A DNA stretch of 64,000 nucleotides, taken from contig WAID01000002.1 of NCBI GenBank assembly GCA_016584495.1, positions 1,550,001 to 1,614,000 of the forward strand, in the 5' to 3' direction. Of this stretch, positions 34,057-46,214 are shown one piece after another; positions within the stretch are counted from its first letter, which is position 1; each line of letters starts with the position of its first letter. The translations under genes and the position numbers were made by a program. The stretch is from Celoporthe dispersa (Eukaryota > Ascomycota > Sordariomycetes > Diaporthales > Cryphonectriaceae). Under the pieces are notes generated by a model, which ran no database searches, was not told the DNA's origin, and saw nothing but the letters and a program-made list of their open reading frames with translations.

Positions 34057-35870
34057 CTACTCCTCACCCCTCGTCCTCCTCGGCCCCTCGGTCAGCTGCC
34101 GTATCCCCGTCTTGGTCTCCGTGTGCTCCGTGTTCAGGTCCCGGTGCTTGATAAACACACTGGCTACCACCGCAGCACCCGCCAGAGACGCATACATGAT
34201 AAACATATTCCGCATGCTGGACGCAAAGGCCTCCAGGACCACCTCCCGCTGGGAGGCGTCTCCGATCAGGCGCGTGATGTCCACGTTGGCGGCGGCCTGG
34301 CTCCCCGGACAGCGCCTCGAGGACAGTCTTGCTCACGCCGGCGGCGGCAAGAGACGGCTGCTGGGCCTCCATGCTGTTCTGGAAGACCACGCCGCCGGCG
34401 ACGACAGACAGCGCCATGGCGAGGCTCCGGATGAAGCCCAGGGACGCCGTGGCGGCCGCCGTGTCCCCCTGGCTGACCGTGTTCTGGATGGCGACCATGG
34501 GGCCCTGGAAGAGGAGCGCAGGGCCCAGGCCGCCGACGACCTGCAGGCCGACGACCTCGGCCACGGGCGTGTGGACGCCAAAGGTGACGTACAGCGCCGT
34601 GCCCACCGCCATGAGCACGACCCCGGCCCAGATGGTCTCGCGGTAGCGGCCGGTACGGTGGATCAGGAAGCCGGCTAGGATCTCGACGACGGCCTGGGTG
34701 ATGATCAGGGGCAGGATGAGGAGGCCGCTGCGGAGGGGCGAGGCCTGCCGGACGCTCTGGAAGTAGAGCGGGAGGTAGTACTCACAGCCGACGAGGACCA
34801 TGCCGTGCAGGAAGGCGACGAGGAAGGCGGCGTTGTTGGACCGGCTCCGGAACACTCCGAGCGGCACGAGGGGGTACCTGGCCAGGCGCTGCTCGCTGAA
34901 CAGGAAGAAGCCGATCATGAGGACCCCCGGACACGAGGAGGCAGACCACCTTGGGGCTGCCCCAGGGGGCGATGGCGCCGCCAAAGTCCAGCCCCACGAG
35001 GAGCAGCAGCGTCACCGCCAGGATGGAGAGGGTCCCGAGCCAGTCCACGGCCCGGACGCCGTCGCCCAGCCTGGTGCGCGGGTTGTGCACGTCGAGGAAC
35101 AGGAGCAGCAGGGCGAGCGTGGCGCCCGAGATGGGCAGGTTGATCCAGAAGCACCAGCGCCAGCTCCGGAACTGCGTGAGGGCCCCGCCGACCAGCGGGC
35201 CCGACGAGCCGGCCAGCGCCCACACGAACCCGACGTAGCCCAGGTACAGCGAGCGCCTCCGCACGCTGAAGAGGTCCGAGATGGTGATGGTCACCAGCTG
35301 CACCAGGCCGCCGCTGGCCGCGCCCTGGAGCGCCCGCCCGACGATCAGCATGAGCATGGTCGTGCTCAGGGCGGCGACCACGCTGGCGGCCGCGAACATG
35401 GACACCGCCGCGAGGAGCACGGGCTTGCGGCCCCAGATGTCGCTGCACTTGGCCCAGATGGGGCCCGTGGCGGCGTTGGCGAGGAGGTAGGCACCGCCTA
35501 CCCAGACGTAGCCCGAGGCGGAGCGGAGGTCGGCGCAGATGGTGGGGATGGAGATGGCGATGATGGTCTGGTCGAGGGCGGCCACGAAGAGGGCGAGCTA
35601 GGAAAAATAAAAGAACAAATGATTAACTACAAGGTCTTTTCTTTTTTTGGGGGGGGAGGGAGGGGAGGGGTAAGAGAGGCGGAGACCAACATAGAGAGCC
35701 GACAGGATGGCGTAGAGGCGCAGCTTTGTGCGGACCTGGGGATGTTCTATGAGGTCGAGAGGCTGCTGCTGGAGGGGAGCGTCACCAGGAGGGTTCTCCG
35801 CGGCGGGAGGTCCTGCCGGTGGTCCAGCTTGTACAGAAAGATGTTCGGAAGAGGCTGTGATGATATCCAT
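34057..35870 (-). CDS. MFS multidrug/toxin-efflux-type transporter (DHA2 family, 14 TM)
   Basis: Predicted plasma-membrane H+ antiporter. Exon 1 (35691-35870) ends RLYAILSALY and joins LALFVAALDQTIIAISIPTI after a 93-nt intron with donor GTTGGT and acceptor CCTAG. LDQTIIA.IPTI is the family signature in TM1, GGAYLLANAATGPIWAKCSD and GRKPVLLA mark TM2-TM3, and GPLVGGALTQ in TM5 resembles antiporter motif C. Two one-base insertions break the frame, in the C runs at 34924-34928 and 34303-34306. Removing one base at each gives 572 aa, normal for the family. It lies between a Zn2Cys6 gene and a divergent NmrA-like gene, a frequent arrangement in secondary-metabolite or detoxification clusters. Substrate unknown. 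Confidence 0.86.
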
Positions 35871-36724
35871 GTTATTCTGTTGTCGGATATGGTCTATTTA
35901 CTTTTGTGTTGGTGAATGGATGAAGAGGGCGGGATTGTTGCCAGTCCATGTAATTTATTATTTATTCAACATGCAAAACCGGGGGAACGGAGATGAGTCA
36001 GACCGAGGAGGAAATAACATCTCGGCCAGGGGTTGGGCGCACAACCAGCGATTATCCACGCCATCCAGAGTAGTCTTTGGGAAAGAGATAGTCAACGAGA
36101 GTGCTCTCAGCCTCGCGGATCAAATGGTATATATCAAGGGGCTCTGGATATTGTGAACAGCACAGTATGTAATTATGTGGCGGATGGCCAATCAATCTTG
36201 TACAATTTAACCTCATATACATGTGTGTGCATACAATATATACGTATATATGTATGTATATATGTATATCTACATATATTAAATATGAATATGGTCGACT
36301 TCCAATCACTATGCTTGTGCAGAGGCGTTCTCTCCATCTCGGAGAACTTGTAAAAATCCATAGACATTCGAGTATGCATGTCATGTCCCATCAGCCAGTC
36401 ACTGTCGGCTCCAGGTGCTCTCCGTCTTACTCCTTCACCGCAGATTCGCCCGCGGCCCAAAACCACCCTGCACTCAAGACCAGTCATCCTTCCGCCGCGG
36501 TGGAAACCAAACCACTCCTAAACTCGGCCCATCAGCACTCTTGGCCGCGGTAACAACATCTTGTGGTATATGTTGGGGCTATTACAGATTTCATATAAAA
36601 ACAACCTGCATGTCTGCCCGAAATTTAATCGACAGGCGCGTTCTGTATTGATTCTGTGGTGAAGCAATTCCGCACTTTTTCAGCTCGCCTTGTTCACACG
36701 TGCTCAATTTTTATCATCCTCACC
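35871..36724. other. Divergent promoter between the transporter and the NmrA-like gene
   Basis: 854 bp including an A/T-rich patch with TATATA/GTATGT repeats at about 36230-36290. No coding signal. Confidence 0.5.
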
Positions 36725-38129
36725 ATGGTCAAGGTCGCCCTCGCTGGTGGGTCTGGGCGTGTGTAGAGGCCCGCCGTCCAATTGTTACCATGGTATCAGC
36801 TAACTCGATTATAGAGGTATCTCGAGAGGTTATTGATGCTCTTGTAGCGGCAGAGAAGCACGAGATTATCATTTTAAGCCGGAGGGTAAGAAAAAGAAGT
36901 TCCGGAGTAGTCATGATAATATCTGCCTTCTTGAGTGCTGACGTCTTGCATAGAAAGCCCCAGACGCAGACCTTTCCCCAGCAGTTGAGTGGAAGTGTGT
37001 CGACTACGACGACAAATCAGGCCTGGTAGAGAGCCTGAGGGGGTTCACACCCTGCTGTCCTTCGTCCAGCTCCTCTCAGACCCCAACCAGGAATCTCAGA
37101 GGAACCTCGTCGACGCCGCCATCAGTGCGGGCGTCAAGCGCTTTGCGCCAAGCGAATATGGAAGGTAAGTATCACCTGACGACTCTATCAGCAGCGCGGG
37201 CTGCGTGGTGCGAGAGACCTTGGGCTGACCAGGTTCATAGCAAGAACACAGATCACATGGCCTGGTGGCATGGCAAGCAAAACGTCAGGGACTACCTCCA
37301 GCAGGTGAACGCGGCCGGGACCGTGAGTAGATATCCTCCGTAGTGATCCACTGTGACAACAGGCACCCGGTCTGAAATAACTCTCCTCTTCCCCCTTCCT
37401 CCTGTGGCTAGGTCCTCGAGTACACCTTGTTCCAGCCCGGCCTGTTTCTGGACTATCTGGCCTTCCCATACAAGACAGCCCCGCATGTCGACCCCCTCCA
37501 GTCCGTCTTCGACTTCAACAACTGCCGCGCCATCGTCATAGAGGGCCACGAGGACGCCGTCATGACCTTGACTGCCGTATCTGACCTCGCTGCCGTCGTC
37601 GCCCAGGCGGTTGACTACCAAGGTACATGGCCTACGATAGGCGGGATTCGAGGCAACAGGCTTACCTTTGCGGAGATTCTCGAGATCGGTGAAAGAGTGC
37701 GAGGTAAGGAACTGTTTTTATTTCTTTTTCTTTTCTTCTTCTAGCGGCAGAGGAATCCCGGTTTATTAACGCATTGTCACAGGACGTCCCTTTACGGTGG
37801 ACAAGGTCAGGGCCGAAGACCTCGCAGCTGGCAAGCTGGAAACATCATGGGGCCTGTCTGCGGCCCACCAGGCGGTCGCGGCCGATGAAACATCTGCTAT
37901 GCTCAAGGCAGTATCCATCGGCATCCTCCTGAGCAGCTCCAAGGGCGCATGGGACTCCTCGGACGAGATGAACCAGGTCTTTCCGGACTACCGGTTCACG
38001 TCCGCCGAGGAATTCCCTCACAAGGGTCTGGGAGGGAAAGCCGTGATGGACGGACGGAAGCACTCTGTCTTGGGAATCTACCAGCAGAGGAGTCATCTTG
38101 AAGGCATAGGTCCTAATCATTGTCACTAA
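36725..38129 (+). CDS. NmrA-like / isoflavone-reductase-like NAD(P)-binding protein
   Basis: Atypical short-chain dehydrogenase with a Rossmann fold. It is either a reductase or a redox-sensing regulator; the sequence does not say which. The six-exon model is join(36725..36758, 36815..36885, 36954..37164, 37241..37322, 37412..37703, 37783..38129). The start MVKVALAGGSG is the dinucleotide-binding loop, followed by EVIDALVAAEKHEIIILSRR, SAGVKRFAPSEYG, WWHGKQNVRDYL and EYTLFQPGLFLDYL. Exon 3 needs one more G in the run at 37039-37043; all phases then agree and the product is 345 aa. Exon 4 begins at 37241, not at the earlier AG, because only that restores the frame. Divergent from the DHA2 pump, 854 bp away. 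Confidence 0.85.
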
Positions 38130-38180
38130 ACTAAAAGCTGTGTATACATGGTCTCAATTGTTCTGTTGCGTCACCCGTGT

Positions 38181-38199
38181 GGCTCTACTGGGTAGAGCC
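38181..38199. repeat. Perfect hairpin, 8-bp arms and 3-nt loop
   Basis: GGCTCTAC-TGG-GTAGAGCC, 52 bp after the NmrA-like stop codon. It could form a stable stem in the 3' UTR. Confidence 0.7.
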
Positions 38200-41036
38200 C
38201 TTCCTGAGAAACTACTCTTCTTAACAACACATTGACCACAATAACCAAGAGCTACGAGTGTCCATGGATAGTTCATCAGTAGCTAATAACATGACACAGC
38301 AAGGGGCTGGGAACCTGACAGTATCGGCAAGTGCGCACCCTACGGGGTGTCGAGGCCGCGGGCCTCTCTCGTTCCCTTCACTTAGTCGACCTTGTTGAAG
38401 AATCCCTCAAGACTCGTAAAGTGTACTACTTGCAGACCTGCGTCTAAGTGACTACCACTCTCTGGATATGGACTCGGAATGATCTCGGCTGCTGATCAGC
38501 TATGGAGGAAAGCGTCAGTACAGCAGTGTGCACGAAAGTGTCAGTTGTAACGAAGTATTAGCATATCTGCAGCGAATCAGCCACCACAACAAGATAGAGC
38601 CTATAGGTGTCCCAGATCGCTGAAACGCCGGCTATCATGTCTCATCAGATTACGAGGACGCCCGACTTGTGAGGACGCCCTGCATGAGAGGCCCTAGACC
38701 GTGCAGATCAACCATACTTTGAGCTGAGGTCACCGCGGCAGATGCCTCATGCGACGGACGCCTTGGTCCCCTCAAGTGCCCTCCCGGGTCTAGGCATGAG
38801 GTGTAATTATGCCAAGTTCCGTAGCAGAACACCAAGCTTCGCAGCCGATACCAAGCCTCGTAGCGGACAATGGAGGCTGAACTATGTGACACGTCGCTGT
38901 CTGAGAAGGTCCGGCCTGTGCTGAGGCCGTCCTCTCCGAAGAGAAGCAGAGCAGCCTTGGCTCCCCGTCTGGAGAGCCACCGACTCCTGCTTCACCTGCC
39001 GAAGCTCACCCGACTTTTGCTACTTCCGGAGAGCTTTGCTTATTGTCGCGGATGATCCCTTCCCTCAGGCCAATCTCTCAAACCCCCGAGAGGCCTATCC
39101 GGACCGCCGAGTCATGAACATGACCTAGAGGGAGGCTTTCCTGTCCATTCATCACGGTGGCGCATTGTCCAGCACAGCCCTTGTGGGCACGGGCAGACTG
39201 ACTCTGACTCCTCCATCCTCCTCCTCCTCCTCCTCCTCCTCTGGCGAACGAACGAGCCAGGCGCCTCAGCCCAAAAGTTCAGCGCCTTGATAAAAGAGGA
39301 GCGAGGAAGGATACCTGGCCCCCTCCCCCCCCCGGTGCGCACTCGTACCGACGCTGCCGAGCGAAATACCGGGGCACCGTTGGGTGGCTGTTGCTCGCAA
39401 AGGCACGAGGGAGAACCCATTGTCGCGTCAGCCACACCAGATGGTCTGAATAGCGCGTGGGACGCCAAAAAAAAAAAAAAGGAACAACATCCGACCCGGA
39501 TCATACTATACGATCTGCAGGGGGTATTTTTCTTTTGTGCGGGCCCTAGTAGAACAGAAACAAAGTTCCAACTACTGTATTACATGTCAGCAGCAGATGT
39601 GTGTGCAGCAAGCAAGTGTTGTTGCAGCAGCAGCAGCACAGATGTTGCTGCATTCGTCTGCCTGCAGGAAGGTTGTGCTAAGCCACCCAAGGTCGACGCA
39701 ACGCTGTAACGTACTCCGGCTGATCCGGTAATCAATTGATGATGATTGAAACGAGTTTCGACTGGTCTTCAACTTCTTTGTCCACACGGGCACTTGTGTG
39801 TGTGGCGATGCATTCGACAGGTGGTTTTTGTTTTACTTTGCTGGCGCTTCACAGCCTCTGTGTGTGTGCGCGCGTGCGTGCGCGTGGATACTAATTGTCT
39901 TCTTCTGTGTGTAGTAGTATTTGTACCAGTGGAATATTTACACACCACGTACAATAGTAGTATGGAATCAAGGTAAGATCTGATCAGTAGAGACGATCAG
40001 GGTATAGTGCGTGGAACGTATACGCAACGCTGTACTGAGCCACTGAGGTTGGTTTCCTTACACTAAATGGGAGACAGGCGTGGGATTGGCTGTTTCATTT
40101 TGGAAATGAGCCAACCGAAACGCTGAGGCCTCCCGAGACGTGGGCGCCATCGATCTGCCGTGGGGCCCCATCCGGAACCAGTCACAACACAGATCAGAGC
40201 AGCGCGTATCGAGGGAGAGCGTCTGCACAGGAGATCCAGATCTGCCCGTTAGACTGATGAAGGAGGTCACCCACGTGGGGTATGGTGATATTGCGATGGA
40301 TGTGATTGCTGACAGCTGCGCCAAAGTAGACAATGGATGGATCTTGCCTACTCGTGTGCTTTTGTAGACTTGGTGGAGGTACCCTGGCAATGAGCTGTAC
40401 AGTGATCTCGTCCTCTCGCATCCATCTGTACGGCGTCACACCACACTGGAGGACATGTCCCGGTCCATCAGACAGTGGATCGGTGGCACGGCTCGCTGCT
40501 GCGCTTGTGACGAATAGATGCGGTGAGCCGCTTCGGTGGCCGCCCGTCCGTCGCCAGAGGCCCATGTCATGACCCTGACACCTCGACTGACGGCGATATT
40601 GGACCAAGTATTTCTTTGTCCGCGTCTCACAGCGCAGCGGGAACTGACGGACCCGGACGGGAGCTGGATTGTCCAGCGTATCGGGGACCTTTGCCTGGGG
40701 AGCACCCAGACAGCCAGACAGACTGCCCATTCCGATGGATATGCTTTTTGCCAAGACGAATGATGATGTGAGCGTCATTAGCAAGAGGCTGTTCCAGGCT
40801 TTTTCTTCTTCTCCTTCTTCTTCCCTTTCCTTGGTAGTGTGGTATGGTGACCTGATCATGCTGGCTGGCGTCATGCCTCACCTGGTTTTCCTTGGATAGC
40901 AAAGCAAATCTGGAGTGCGAGGGTGCCACTGTGCGCTAGTAGCTCCCGAGGGGACAAGCTGGCAGCTGTAACCCACGTCATTTTTAACCATGAACATTAG
41001 CGCAGGGCCCTGCCGTCGAGATCAGTCACGTCAGTG

Positions 41037-41042
<6 letters not shown>

Positions 41043-41074
<32 letters not shown>
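41043..41074. repeat. (CT)n microsatellite, about 16 units
   Basis: Long perfect CT tract in the gene-poor region. Confidence 0.95.
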
Positions 41075-41083
<9 letters not shown>

Positions 41084-44000
41084 GTGTCGGCCGCCCTGCG
41101 ACGCTAACATTGGATTCCCGCCAAGCAGTGAGCTCACGCGTCCGTCCCCTGCACATACTTACACATACCATCGTCGTATGGTGGTATTATTGTATGATGA
41201 GGTGTACGCCTCGACGAGAGTGTGGCTTAAGGAAGGAGAGAGCACAAGAGGAAGTGTGTGCCTGGGGTGTAAAAATATGGAGTCGTGCTGGTATCTGTGC
41301 TGTGGGGGCAGGGAAATTGCAGCGCGATGGAGCATTGCGTATGTTAAATGCTATCCGCAGTCTGGTCTCATGGTGCTATTTCAGTGTCCTGTATTGTTGT
41401 TTGGGCATGGCGCACTTACGTATGCACCCCTGGTCCAGGCGGCAGGATCTGTGGAGGGTGAAGGGGAGCGTTTTCTTCCATCGTGCCTTGTTCAGAAAAG
41501 TAGGTGCTATAGTAAGCACCCCCAAGTGTCGCATCCAGATCTCACCTCTGGGAAGACTGCATAGCTGGTTCTCACGACCCCCGTCTCCTCGACTTAAAAT
41601 AAATCAAAAGGGCCAAGGTTCAGGGTCAGGATTGCGGTTGCTGGCAGGTCGCTTCCTCTGGCGTATCCCCCGCGAATCATGTCTTTGCATTTCTCCCTGG
41701 CCCCCCCCCCAACCTCTTCCCCCTTTCGAGCGCTGCTCTGCTCACTCGCATCTTATGGCCTATATTGGGAAGTTCATCTGCTAGTACACAAGAGACAGAG
41801 ACGACGAACGACACTGCCATCATCATCACCACCATTAGTGGAACGGTGTTGAACGAAGCAGAGCCGCTCCGAGGAGAGAGTGGCCAAGGGGGATGGCGGC
41901 TATGGCTGTGTGGTAGCAGGCGACGACGCAAGGGGCGACGTGGAGGTGGCCCTGTGTCGACGTTGAAAAAGTCGGGGCCTGGACTATGCAATGCAACACC
42001 AGCCCGCCGTAGGGGACAGTGGATGAACGAACGATGATAGAGAATCCCATGCAGGTTGTGAGGGTGTAAAATCGTAGGTACTGGGAATATGGCGAACCAC
42101 GTCTGATTGCAAGGGGGGGAGATGGGGGGCCCTCTCGATCGCTGTCACTCTCCACCATGAGCCACTATAACTCCCTGTGGGCTGGGGGGGAGGGGGGGCG
42201 GCTGCTTGGCAGTCGGTAGCACTGGCAGGAGGCCTTGCCCACTCAAGTGCGATGAGATGGAGAGACGGCGCCTTGGCATTCCATTCATTTCAGGAGTACG
42301 CAAATCCAGCAAAAGGACCAGTCGGTCCTCGACCTTGTTCACTTGATCTTCCCTCTCTGTCCCTCTTCTTACCATCACGCTGCCGACCGCACTCACCGTC
42401 TGCCCTCCGTCTCGCCAGAACAAGATTCGCATCGTATCGCTGGTATCGTCACCGCCAGCAGTGAGCGAGGCGAGCACAGTACATTGGTTTCAGAGGACCG
42501 CTGACAACACAGCACAGGGGTAAAGCCGCCCTGTTCTGTATTTTTTTTTGTCCTCTTCTCATTTGCTTTTAATCTTGTTTGCTCCTCCCTTCTCTCAGGA
42601 CAAAACAAGGCGCAAGCAGCAGCCTTCACGCGGTCGAGGGCCACTCACTCCCACCCAATCACGAGGCCATCTAACCAGGCGCAAAGCTCACCGCATCGCC
42701 GTCGCACGACCCAACGGAACCCGACTGAGCCTTGGTGATCCGACACGTATCCCATCAACACACGTTGTTGGGAGTCAGTTGGGCGTCGAGACAAATCAAC
42801 CACTCCCTGACCGGTCACTGCAGCCAGCCAGCCAGTCACATCCCCATCAGGCTGGTGAAGGATAGCCAACCAAACACCAACCCGCAAACCTGTCAGCATT
42901 CTTCAAGCTCTCTCGCCAGCCAACGGCAAGCAACAGCAACAACAGCGGCAGCCTGCGGTCATTCCTCCAGCGGAAGAACCGATAGCCACAGGACAACCAC
43001 AGCCAGCCACGGTAACAGCGTCAAGGCGGAAAAGAAAAAAAGAGACGCCCGGGTCCCTTTGGAATTTCCACACCCAGGCCCAGCCCGACCCAGTCGAACA
43101 CGTCAAGAGCGCCCAAGCGAAAGGGGGGAGACGAAATTCGGCCTCGACAAAGACCCCAGGGGCGCTGGTCCAAATTTACGGACCCTCAAAGCGAGATCGT
43201 GTGGATCGACACAGAACGGGGACCAAAAACTGCGATCGACCAGTCAGCACGTCAAAACACCCACCTCTCTCTCCCACCTACCCACCGATCCTTCCATCCA
43301 TCCGTTTCGACTCCTCTGCCAGGAGAAGAGAAGAAGGAGAAGAGACAAGACAAACCAGACCAGAGAGACGAGAATAGACGGTATCTGGCCATGGACAGAC
43401 CACAACCCAACCAATGTAAGCCACAGACTAATAGGCCCTTCTGCCCCCCTTCTTACCTGATCAGTACACCTGTCACATCCACAATTTGTCTACACCACAC
43501 ACAACCAGCACACTTTTGACGCCCCGTTTCTCACGGGAGTTGATCCCGAGGAGCCAGTCCATCAGCGCCATGTGCAGGGAATTAGGCTTCTGACACCACA
43601 CAACACACACCGGGCACTGCCCACCCCTGTCCTTTTTTTTTTTCCTTTTTTTTTCTTTCCCTTTTCTTTTCCTTTCTTTCCATTGATTGTTTTCTTACAC
43701 TATGCTACCTCGCCGCTACGCTGCCACTTCCGCTTCCGGCATGGGGGCCTGCCGCTCCAATTTCGTGGGACAGGTCCTCGCTCTTGCCCAACACTGTTCC
43801 CCTTCCTGCCTTCCTTCTCATCCTAGCCCCAAGCCTTCCAAACCCCCTGTATCCCTGGGGCCCTACACGTCTTGTTTCCCATCCTGCCTTCTTTTCTGCT
43901 TTGACACACATCAAACGCACCTTCTTCCTATTAATCTAGTGGCCTTTCTGCCCAACGCTGCTGCCGTGGCCAGCGTCATCATCAGTTTCTTGTCCCCTCC

Positions 44001-44349
44001 CCCCAAGACGCCCTCTGCCCACCTTGCCTATCTTCACTTGTCATCAATCATTCTGTCCAACATCTCCCCACCTCCTGAGTGACAATGCGCCGCTGCTCTT
44101 GTTGAGGTCTCTCTTTTTTTTGTCCCCTGCTACATCCTCATCCCTTCTTCGTGGAGGACAGCGTCGGGGACTTAAGTGTCACGCACGCGTGTCACCCCAC
44201 CCCTCGCCCCCATCCTCCCTCTCCATCTCTCTCTCTCTCTTTTATGCTCTTGTCACATTGTACCACCTGTCGATCCCCCAAGACACGCTTGCTAGGCGGC
44301 CTGTTATCTCGACCACCGGCCCGTCGCGTCTCCTGCCACACCTGCTAAC

Positions 44350-46214
44350 ATGGAGCGCGTCAACTCAGTCAATGCTTTCCAGATAAAGCGAAAGGCACAT
44401 GCCGTCAGCCGGAGGGAGACGACCCTGGCCAGCGACCGATGGAACCCCTTTCGTCATGTCTGGGCCAAGGGCCACGAGCGCAGCCAGACCTGGGATGCTG
44501 AGGCGCAGAGGTCGAGGAATCCAGACGCAGAAGGCGACGGCTCGCCCATAGAACATGTCCAGACCGCACCCGCCCGCTCGACAAACGGCGATGCCAGCAC
44601 CGAAGCCCACGGCAGGTCGAGCAAGGAGCAGGAAGACGGCGGCCTCGCCGAGCGCGTCGACAGCAACGGCGAGACTGTAGTACCGTCGCAGGGCACGGGC
44701 GGTTCGTCGGCAGTGGATGGCGGCCGGCTGCGAAAGAGGGGGACGACCGACAAGAGCAGCGAGCCGGGCATGGACGACATGCCTCCCAAGCAGGAGATGG
44801 AGGACGAGGCTCCCAAGCAGAACCACCGCCTGTTCAGGAACGTCAAGCCCAAGGAGCCCTTCACCGTCGCCAACCAGCTGCAGCGCACCCTGCTGAACTC
44901 GTGGATCAACGTGCTGCTGCTGGCGGCTCCTGTCGGCATCGCCCTGGGCGCTGTGCCCGGCATGAACAAGTACGCCATCTTCGTCGTCAATTTTATCGCC
45001 ATCATCCCCCTGGCGGCCATGCTCAGCTTCGCGACCGAGGAGATCGCGCTGCGGACCGGCGAGACCCTTGGAGGGCTCCTCAACGCCTCGTTCGGAAATG
45101 CCGTCGAGCTGATCGTCGCCATCATCGCCCTAATCAAGGGCGAGATCGTCATCGTGCAGACCTCCCTGATTGGTAGCATCCTGTCCAACCTGCTGCTCGT
45201 CATGGGCATGTGCTTCTTCTTCGGCGGCCTTCGGAGACAGGAGCAGTTCTTCAACACCACCGTCGCGCAGACCGCAGCGTCCCTGTTGGCCCTCGCTATC
45301 GCGGGGATCATCATCCCGACCGTCTTCGACCAGCAGACCACCCTGAGCGACTCGTACACCGCCCAGCTCTCCCGCGGGACCGCCGTGATCCTGCTTGTCG
45401 TCTACGCCGCCTACCTGTACTTCCAGCTCAAGACCCACCACGAGGTCTTTGCCCAGGAGAGCCAGAAGGTCCCCATGCGGCCCAGCAAGAACTCCCTCGG
45501 CGCCCACGCCATCAAGCATGGCATGGTCGGGCCCGCCGCCATGATGAGCCTCCCCGGCCGCAACGACGAGGGCGGCAGCAACAGCGAGAAGCTGCGCAAG
45601 GTGGTCAACGAGGACCCGTTCGACGGCGACGACGAGGGCGACGACCCGCAGCTCTCCTTCCCGGTTGCTATGGGCACCCTGGTCGGCTCCACGGTCCTGA
45701 TCGCCTTCTGTGCCGAGTTCCTCGTCGACAGCATCGACTACGTCACCACCTCCGGCGGCATCAGCCAGGAGTTCCTCGGCCTGATCCTGCTGCCCATTGT
45801 CGGCAACGCCGCCGAGCACGCCACCGCCGTCACCGTCGCCATCAAGGACAAGATGGACCTCGCCATCGGCGTCGCCGTCGGCTCCAGCATGCAGGTCGCA
45901 CTGTTCATCATCCCGCTCCTCGTCGTCATCGGCTGGGGCATGGGCTTGGACGACATGAATCTCAGCTTCGACATCTTCCAGGTGGCCATCCTGTTCGTGT
46001 CCGTGCTGCTGGTCAACTACCTCATCGGGGACGGCAAGAGCCACTGGCTCGAGGGGATGCTGCTGATGTGTCTCTATCTGATAATAGCGACGTGCTCATG
46101 GTGTAAGTTCTCAACAGGCAGAGAGAGGGAGAGGGAGGGAGAGAGGGAGCCCCTCTTCTCTTTTTTTTTCGACCCAAGCTGACAAAACTGTTCCCAGTCT
46201 ACCCCGCCGCGTGA
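44350..46214 (+). CDS. Vacuolar Ca2+/H+ antiporter (VCX1/CAX family)
   Basis: CAX proteins use the vacuolar proton gradient to load Ca2+. The ATG at 44350 opens a cytosolic, acidic N-terminal tail of about 165 residues, followed by 11 membrane segments. Both cation-selecting repeats are intact: GNAVELIVAIIALIKGE near residue 250 (c-1) and GNAAEHATAVTVAIKDKMD near 484 (c-2). An acidic segment (EDPFDGDDEGDD) separates the two halves, as in VCX1. A 95-nt intron (46103-46197, branch-like GCTGAC) splits the last codons; splicing changes the end from ATCSWC to ATCSWFYPAA with stop at 46214, matching family C-termini, giving 589 aa. No frameshift. Confidence 0.93.

Larger units (their letters stand above)
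38130..44349. other. Second gene-poor region
   Basis: 6.2 kb with no recognisable protein. The first kilobase (about 38150-39110) has balanced base composition and short near-repeats and may be a decayed transposable element. The rest has microsatellites ((CTC)n near 39217-39241, (CT)n at 41043-41074) and, at 43600-44340, a pyrimidine-rich stretch that is probably the VCX1 leader and promoter. The longest ORF, 226 codons on the minus strand at 40194-40874, resembles nothing I know. Confidence 0.5.

Noticed and set aside
40194..40874. 226-codon minus-strand ORF in the gene-poor region
   Set aside because: No recognisable family or domain, other frames on both strands are similarly open, and no splice or conservation evidence. 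Not called as a gene.
40990..41784. 264-codon plus-strand ORF
   Set aside because: It runs through the (CT)n microsatellite and has no known motif; likely chance.
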